From Clostridia bacterium (lineage in GTDB: Bacteria; Bacillota; Clostridia; Christensenellales; UBA1242), in contig JAFYCH010000006.1 in the NCBI GenBank assembly GCA_017539765.1, forward strand, positions 1 through 9,728: DNA of 9,728 nucleotides. The letters are read 5' to 3'. Positions within the stretch are counted from its first letter, which is position 1; each line of letters starts with the position of its first letter. Positions 5,968 to 9,728 of this stretch are shown one piece after another. A program made the translations under genes and the position numbers. A model generated the notes under the pieces. That model was not told the origin of the DNA and did not search any database. It saw only the letters and a program-made list of their open reading frames with translations.

Positions 5968-5996
5968 TTGACAGTTTATAAACAATTCGGTATAAT
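5968..5996 (+). promoter_or_regulatory. Perfect-consensus promoter of ftsA-ftsZ with palindrome in the spacer
   Basis: TTGACA at 5968-5973, exactly 17 bases, then TATAAT at 5991-5996: a full match to the vegetative sigma consensus. Predicted start is near 6003, giving a leader of about 38 bases. The spacer begins with GTTTATAAAC (5974-5983), a perfect 10-bp palindrome touching the -35 box, which could be an operator or chance AT symmetry. A second TATAAT at 6003-6008 lacks a good -35. Confidence 0.8.
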
Positions 5997-6030
5997 TATT
6001 CATATAATAGTTTACTTATGCGAAACGATT

Positions 6031-6035
6031 GGAGG
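6031..6035 (+). promoter_or_regulatory. Ribosome binding site that sets the ftsA start
   Basis: GGAGG sits five bases before the ATG at 6041. An in-frame TTG at 6029 overlaps this site and cannot be the start, so FtsA begins MASKYVS. Confidence 0.8.
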
Positions 6036-6040
6036 ATAAA

Positions 6041-7204
6041 ATGGCATCGAAATATGTCAGTTGTTTAGATTTTGGTTCTAGTAAAATAAGTGTTATGATT
6101 GCAGAAAGTGGCATCAATAACACATTTAATATTCGTGGTACAGGCGAGATGGAATATGCCGGATTTTACAATGGTGGTTTTGTTGAGCCAGAAAAATTGT
6201 ACGAAGCCATTGCAGGTTGCATTTTAAAGGCAGAAACCAACAGTGGTTTAAAAGTTGAAAAATTACATATAGGAGTTCCTGCAGAGTTCACTTTTGTAGA
6301 ATGCAAAAATTCAAGTGTTGCATTTAACAAAAGATTAAAAATTGGTGATGAAGAAGTTGCAAATTTATTTAGCCTCGCAAGCAGAGAAGTTAAGCATGAT
6401 GGCGCAACAATCATCAGCCGTTCACCAATTTACTTCTTGCTTGATGACAGCAGAAAGGTTATTGACCCAAAAGGAGAAGTTTCAACAAGACTTAGCGGTC
6501 AAATAAGTTTTACTCTTGCAGACAACAAGTTTATTGAACTCATTGACAACATCGTTAAAAATATGGGACTTAAAGAAGTTGAGTATGTCAGCAGCAGCTT
6601 GGCAGAAAGTTTATATCTTTTGGACCCACAAGTAAGAGACAGCGGAGCAATTTTGATTGACGTTGGATATCTTACAAGTTTTGTTGCACTGGTTAAGGGC
6701 GACGGACTTATTGCACTCAATCAATTTTCGGTTGGTGGTGGTCATATTTCAGCAGACCTTTGTCAAATTTTGCAAATATCATTCAAAGAAGCAGAAAATC
6801 TTAAGAGAAAAGTTGTTTTAAGTTTGGCCGCAACAGACAGTGATTATTACGAAGTGACAGTAAATGGCAATGTGACACCAGTTAGTGCAAAACTTACAAA
6901 TCAAATTGTTGCATCTCGTCTTGATATGATTGTAGAACTTATCAACAGATGCTTAATCAAAATGAAAGGCAACAGTTATTTGCCTATATTCATCACAGGT
7001 GGCGGTGTATGTTTGCTTAAAGGCGGAAAAGATTATTTAAGCAAAGGCATTGGCGAAAACATGGAGATGCTTTCAAGCAAAATTCCACAACTTAGTAAAC
7101 CTACATACAGCAGCATCTTGGGACTTTTGGATTTGGCACTAAAGGAACAAAAAAATCAAAAAGTAGGATTCTTCCAAAGAATTAAAAATTGGTTTAAGAA
7201 ATAA
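6041..7204 (+). CDS. ftsA: Cell division protein FtsA
   Basis: This 387-residue actin-fold ATPase anchors FtsZ filaments to the membrane and recruits later division proteins. Visible parts are the first phosphate loop CLDFGSSKI (8-16), the FtsA-specific 1C (SHS2) region at roughly 75-165, the second phosphate motif ILIDVGYLTS (204-213), and the adenosine motif FITGGGVCLLKG (317-328). The C-terminal amphipathic helix GFFQRIKNWFKK (376-387) is the membrane-targeting tail. Length is at the short end for FtsA, often about 410-440 residues, and the phosphate loops are somewhat divergent (LDFG where LDIG is common). Position directly before ftsZ with only 12 bases between confirms identity. The operon is driven by the strong promoter at 5968-5996. 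Confidence 0.93.
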   Translation: MASKYVSCLDFGSSKISVMIAESGINNTFNIRGTGEMEYAGFYNGGFVEPEKLYEAIAGCILKAETNSGLKVEKLHIGVPAEFTFVECKNSSVAFNKRLKIGDEEVANLFSLASREVKHDGATIISRSPIYFLLDDSRKVIDPKGEVSTRLSGQISFTLADNKFIELIDNIVKNMGLKEVEYVSSSLAESLYLLDPQVRDSGAILIDVGYLTSFVALVKGDGLIALNQFSVGGGHISADLCQILQISFKEAENLKRKVVLSLAATDSDYYEVTVNGNVTPVSAKLTNQIVASRLDMIVELINRCLIKMKGNSYLPIFITGGGVCLLKGGKDYLSKGIGENMEMLSSKIPQLSKPTYSSILGLLDLALKEQKNQKVGFFQRIKNWFKK

Positions 7205-7216
7205 GGGAGTATATAT

Positions 7217-8497
7217 ATGTTTAATGAAGAAGAAATGGTAAGAGATAATTCAACCGCAAAAATCAAAGTAATCGGTGTTGGTGGTGGTGGTTGCAATGCA
7301 GTGCTTAGAATGATTGCATACAATTTTAAAGGACCAGAATTTATTGCTGTAAACACTGACAGACAAGCGTTGCTTGGAAATCCTGCACCAAAAAGAATTC
7401 AAATTGGTGACAAACTTACAAAGGGACTCGGTGCTGGAGCAAATCCAGAAATTGGTCAAAAAGCTGCAGAAGAAAGCAAACAACAAATTGCAGAAGTGCT
7501 TCAGGGAACAGACCTTGTGTTCATCACAGCAGGTATGGGCGGTGGAACAGGAACAGGTGCTGCACCAGTTGTTGCTCAAATTGCAAAAGATATGGGTATT
7601 CTTACAATTGCAGTTGTTACAAAGCCATTCCCATTTGAAGGAAAAATTAGAGCAGCTAATGCAGAAAAAGGTATTGCAAATCTTAAAAAATATGTAGACA
7701 CACTTGTTATTATTCCAAATGAAAAACTTTTGAAGGTTATGCCAAAAGGAACTTCTGTTTTTGAAAGCTTTAAGTATGCAGATGAAGTTCTTCGCCAAGG
7801 TATTCAAGGTATATCAGACCTTATCATCAAACCAGGTATCATCAACCTTGATTTTGCTGACGTAAAGACAGTTATGAAAAATCGTGGTTATGCTCATATG
7901 GGTATTGGTACAGGTAAGGGTGAAAACAAAGTTCAAGAAGCAGTACGTAATGCAGTTTACAGTCCACTTCTTGAAACACAAATTGAAGGTGCAACTGCCG
8001 TGCTTCTCAACATCAAAGGTGGCGTTGATATGGCACTTGATGAAATTAACGAAGCAAGTGAACTTGTTCGTGAAGTTGTTGATCCAAATTGCAATATTAT
8101 CTTTGGTACAAGTATCAATGAGAACATGAAAGATGAAGTTGAAGTTACAATCATTGCAACAGGTTTTACTGGTGGCAGTTTTGAGCCAGCAAGAAAAGAA
8201 CCAGAGCAAAATGCAGACCTTAGAAGATTTATGGGTATGGGTTATGGACCACAAAATCAACCTGCTGGACCAAATCCAATGCCAAACTTGTTCTCAAAAA
8301 GTGCAGAAGTTGATGCACAACGCACATATCAAGATCCAAGACAAGCTGGTTTAAATCAAAATGGTTATGGTCAACAAGCGCCATTTAGACAAGGAATGTA
8401 TCAACAACCAAAAACAAATGTAAGCGAAGCAAATGGCAGACTTACAGTTGAAGATGATGATATTCCACCATTTCTTAAAAAACTTAAAAATCAATAA
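7217..8497 (+). CDS. ftsZ: Cell division GTPase FtsZ
   Basis: FtsZ, 426 residues, is the tubulin-like GTPase that forms the cytokinetic ring at midcell. It shows the [10 protein letters not shown] nucleotide loop (20-29), AVNTD (44-48), the tubulin signature GGGTGTG (108-114), VTKPFPFEG (134-142), the T7 loop [11 protein letters not shown] (210-220) with catalytic D212 and D215, and the C-terminal globular half ending near 320. A flexible linker rich in Q, N, G and P (about 322-410) leads to the conserved tail [10 protein letters not shown] (413-422), which binds FtsA and other partners. AAGGGAG at 7203-7209, overlapping the ftsA stop codon, lies seven bases before the ATG, so translation may be coupled to ftsA. 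A second in-frame ATG (codon 7) has no ribosome site. The gene is last in its operon and ends at the hairpin 8524-8552. Sequence and length are ordinary. Confidence 0.98.
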   Translation: MFNEEEMVRDNSTAKIKVIGVGGGGCNAVLRMIAYNFKGPEFIAVNTDRQALLGNPAPKRIQIGDKLTKGLGAGANPEIGQKAAEESKQQIAEVLQGTDLVFITAGMGGGTGTGAAPVVAQIAKDMGILTIAVVTKPFPFEGKIRAANAEKGIANLKKYVDTLVIIPNEKLLKVMPKGTSVFESFKYADEVLRQGIQGISDLIIKPGIINLDFADVKTVMKNRGYAHMGIGTGKGENKVQEAVRNAVYSPLLETQIEGATAVLLNIKGGVDMALDEINEASELVREVVDPNCNIIFGTSINENMKDEVEVTIIATGFTGGSFEPARKEPEQNADLRRFMGMGYGPQNQPAGPNPMPNLFSKSAEVDAQRTYQDPRQAGLNQNGYGQQAPFRQGMYQQPKTNVSEANGRLTVEDDDIPPFLKKLKNQ

Positions 8498-8523
8498 TTT
8501 TAAAAAAAATAGATAAAAATATT

Positions 8524-8553
8524 AAAAAAGTTGGTAAAAAACCAACTTTTTTT
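8524..8553. terminator. Bidirectional terminator between ftsZ and sigG
   Basis: AAAAAAGTTGGT at 8524-8535 and ACCAACTTTTTT at 8541-8552 form a perfect 12-bp stem with a 5-base A loop. T tracts result on either strand, so one hairpin can stop both convergent transcripts. It lies 26 bases after the ftsZ stop and 34 bases beyond the sigG stop. Confidence 0.88.
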
Positions 8554-8586
8554 GCACTTTTTAATCAATTTATTCTTTATAAATAT

Positions 8587-9360
8587 TTACATAATTTCTT
8601 TGCGCATATTGCTTATTGCTTCTTTTTCAAGCCTTGATACTTGTGCTTGACTGATGCCAACTTCTGTTGAAACTTCCATTTGCGTCTTGCCAAGATAGTA
8701 GCGCATCATAACAATTTGTTTTTCTCTGTCAGAAAGTTTTTTTAGTGCGTCCTTAAGTGCAAAGTCTTCAATCCATTTGTCTTGATTATTTTTGCAATCT
8801 CCAATTTGGTCCATAACTCTCACTGTTTCAGAGCCATCTTTATACACTGGGTCAAACATACTCATTGGTTCACTTAACGCATCAAGAGCAAATGACACTT
8901 CCTTTACACTTATGCCAAGGTCGGTTGAAATTTCTTCAATGCTTGGCTCGGTTTTGTTTTGCTTTGTTAGTTTTTCACGTGATTTTAATATTTGATATGC
9001 TGTGTCTCTTATACTTCGGCTGACACGCATACTGTTGTTGTCACGAATAAATCTTCTTATTTCACCAATAATCATTGGCACTGCATAAGTTGAAAATTTG
9101 ACATTTAGGGTAGTGTCAAAGTTGTTTATTGATTTGATAAGCCCCACGCAACCAACCTGAAACAAATCGTCTGGGTTTTCTTTTCTTCCAGAAAATCTCT
9201 GAACCACGCTTAGTACAAGCCGCATATTTGCAATGATAAATTGTTTTTTTGCCTCTTTGTCACCTGTTTTAATTTTTATCATAAGTTGGTTTAATTCTTC
9301 GTTTGAAAGCTTTGGAAGGGTTGTGGTGTCAATCCCACAAATTGTGACTTTGTTTGCCAT
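8587..9360 (-). CDS. sigG: Forespore RNA polymerase sigma factor SigG
   Basis: This 257-residue sigma-70 factor directs late gene expression in the forespore (spore coat-protecting acid-soluble proteins, germination genes). It closely follows my memory of Bacillus SigG: the N-terminal KVTICGIDTTTLP (4-16), region 2 with NMRLVLSVVQRF (45-56), DDLFQVGCVGLIKSI (64-78), VKFSTYAVPMIIGEIRRFIR (87-106) and the DNN(S)MRVSRS run; region 3 at about 118-190; and region 4 with the helix-turn-helix GKTQMEVSTEVGISQAQVSRLE (224-245, quoted in part). The strong identity to the SigG form, as opposed to SigF or SigE, makes the assignment firm. The start has AAAGGAG at 9366-9372, five bases before ATG. In Bacillus and many Clostridia, spoIIGA-sigE-sigG follow ftsZ on the same strand; here sigG is inverted and its partners are absent from the window. 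A forespore-type promoter candidate precedes it. Confidence 0.94.
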   Translation of the reverse strand: MANKVTICGIDTTTLPKLSNEELNQLMIKIKTGDKEAKKQFIIANMRLVLSVVQRFSGRKENPDDLFQVGCVGLIKSINNFDTTLNVKFSTYAVPMIIGEIRRFIRDNNSMRVSRSIRDTAYQILKSREKLTKQNKTEPSIEEISTDLGISVKEVSFALDALSEPMSMFDPVYKDGSETVRVMDQIGDCKNNQDKWIEDFALKDALKKLSDREKQIVMMRYYLGKTQMEVSTEVGISQAQVSRLEKEAISNMRKEIM

Positions 9361-9365
9361 AAAAA

Positions 9366-9372
9366 CTCCTTT
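9366..9372 (-). promoter_or_regulatory. Ribosome binding site of sigG
   Basis: AAAGGAG on the minus strand, five bases before the ATG at 9360. It fixes the start so that SigG begins MANKVTICG. Confidence 0.75.
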
Positions 9373-9377
9373 GTGGT

Positions 9378-9407
9378 TATGATTTCCATCAAAGGATTAT
9401 TTATTCA
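9378..9407 (-). promoter_or_regulatory. Candidate SigF/SigG promoter of sigG
   Basis: Minus strand: TGAATA at 9407-9402 equals the classical SigG -35, then 14 bases, then GGAAATCATA at 9387-9378. The latter fits the SigF-type -10 pattern GGNRANAMTW at all but one position (C for A). The distance between boxes matches the usual 17-18 bases when counted to the last seven bases of the -10. It suits the known control of sigG by SigF and SigG itself. The predicted start is only about ten bases before the ATG, so the leader would barely include the ribosome site. Confidence 0.5.
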
Positions 9408-9457
9408 AAAATTGCAAAAATTTAGTCAAAAATTCACAAAAAGTGTCATTTTTCAAT

Positions 9458-9499
9458 AAAAAAATGCAAAATAATCATCAATTTTGATTAAATTGCATT
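9458..9499 (-). terminator. Probable terminator of the DegV-family gene
   Basis: AATGCAA and TTGCATT (9463-9469 and 9493-9499) pair, and a smaller inverted repeat CAATTT/AAATTG (9479-9484 and 9490-9495) overlaps the inner side, so two alternative hairpins exist. On the minus strand the outer stem runs into seven T (9464-9458). It lies about 35 bases beyond the stop of the minus-strand gene at 9534. The stem is AT-rich and the loop large, so this is tentative. Confidence 0.4.
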
Positions 9500-9533
9500 A
9501 TTTTTTAATTATTAAATTTTGTTTTTTAACAGA

Positions 9534-9728
9534 TTAAAATGGTCTATCTTCGTTGCTTAAATATCCAAGTCCAATCCCACCAGGTCCAACGTGAGCACCT
9601 ATAATTGGTCCCATAATTCTTATTTCTGGCTCAATGCCAGTTTTTTCTTTTATCATTGCCTGAAGTTCTTGTGCACGTGGCAAATTGTCGCAGTGAACTA
9701 TTACGGAATAAGGGTAGTCTTTGTTTAG
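9534..9728 (-). CDS. DegV-family fatty-acid-binding protein, C-terminal 64 residues (partial)
   Basis: Reading the minus strand from the window edge gives 64 residues ending at TAA (9536-9534). The stretch contains YSVIVHCDNLPRAQEL, then GIEPEIRIMGPIIGAHVGPGGIGLGYL. The VHCDN segment and the terminal GAHVGPGGIGLGYL block are the typical end of DegV/EDD proteins. These cytosolic proteins hold a fatty acid in a deep cleft between two alpha/beta domains; some serve as the acyl-binding subunit (FakB) of fatty acid kinase, feeding phospholipid synthesis. The start and the N-terminal domain lie outside the window, so full length and integrity cannot be judged. It is upstream of sigG on the same strand, but 173 bases and a probable terminator separate them, so co-transcription is unlikely. 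Confidence 0.85.
   Translation of the reverse strand, partial: LNKDYPYSVIVHCDNLPRAQELQAMIKEKTGIEPEIRIMGPIIGAHVGPGGIGLGYLSNEDRPF

Noticed and set aside
6029..6040. TTG start adding four residues to FtsA
   Set aside because: It overlaps the GGAGG ribosome site that serves the ATG at 6041.
7250..8260. Long antisense reading frames opposite ftsZ (7250-7807 and 7814-8260)
   Set aside because: They are rich in Cys, Asn, Phe and His in a pattern typical of the reverse strand of a conserved gene, show no family motif, and FtsZ is certain on the plus strand.
1..9728. CRISPR array, insertion sequence, prophage or attachment site
   Set aside because: No regularly spaced repeats, transposase, integrase, terminal inverted repeats or tRNA-linked duplications were seen.

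Overview
The window is AT-rich, bacterial and chromosomal. Intact ftsA, ftsZ and the forespore sigma factor sigG, strong Shine-Dalgarno (SD) sequences and low-GC coding point to an endospore-forming Firmicute of the Clostridia type, possibly an uncultured gut lineage. That placement is an inference from gene content. There are eight complete genes and one partial gene. I see no tRNA, rRNA, CRISPR array, insertion sequence or phage gene.

Layout. (1) 5-613, minus: a small membrane protein related to the CrtO acyltransferase family. It is divergent from an XRE-type regulator with a four-helix membrane tail (809-1393, plus). The regulator is followed 38 nt later by a MacB-like ABC transporter with ATPase and permease fused (1432-4017, plus). 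The 195-nt divergent spacer carries promoters and several inverted repeats. The regulator appears to be leaderless. (2) 4119-5336, plus: a PLP-dependent alpha-oxoamine synthase that by eye most resembles Bacteroides serine palmitoyltransferase. It has its own extended -10 promoter and is bracketed by terminators. (3) 5479-5745, plus: a short ribosome hibernation factor with its own promoter and terminator. (4) 6041-8497, plus: the ftsA-ftsZ division operon, driven by a promoter with perfect TTGACA-N17-TATAAT and a 10-bp palindrome between the two boxes. (5) 8587-9360, minus: sigG, convergent with ftsZ and sharing a bidirectional terminator. It is preceded by a forespore-type (SigF/SigG) promoter candidate. 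(6) 9534-9728, minus: the C-terminal end of a DegV-family lipid-binding protein cut by the window edge.

How the parts fit. FtsZ forms the division ring and FtsA tethers it to the membrane; SigG runs late transcription in the forespore. The hibernation factor, the DegV protein and the oxoamine synthase look like independent transcription units. The first three genes may be one envelope-related module: a membrane-tethered regulator, an ABC exporter or lipoprotein-release-type permease, and a membrane acyltransferase-like protein. That is the nearest thing here to an undescribed system, and it rests on arrangement and operator-like repeats only. The remaining genes belong to known families. The features worth a second look are mainly promoter architecture, the sphingolipid-type synthase, the short hibernation factor and the rearranged sigG locus.
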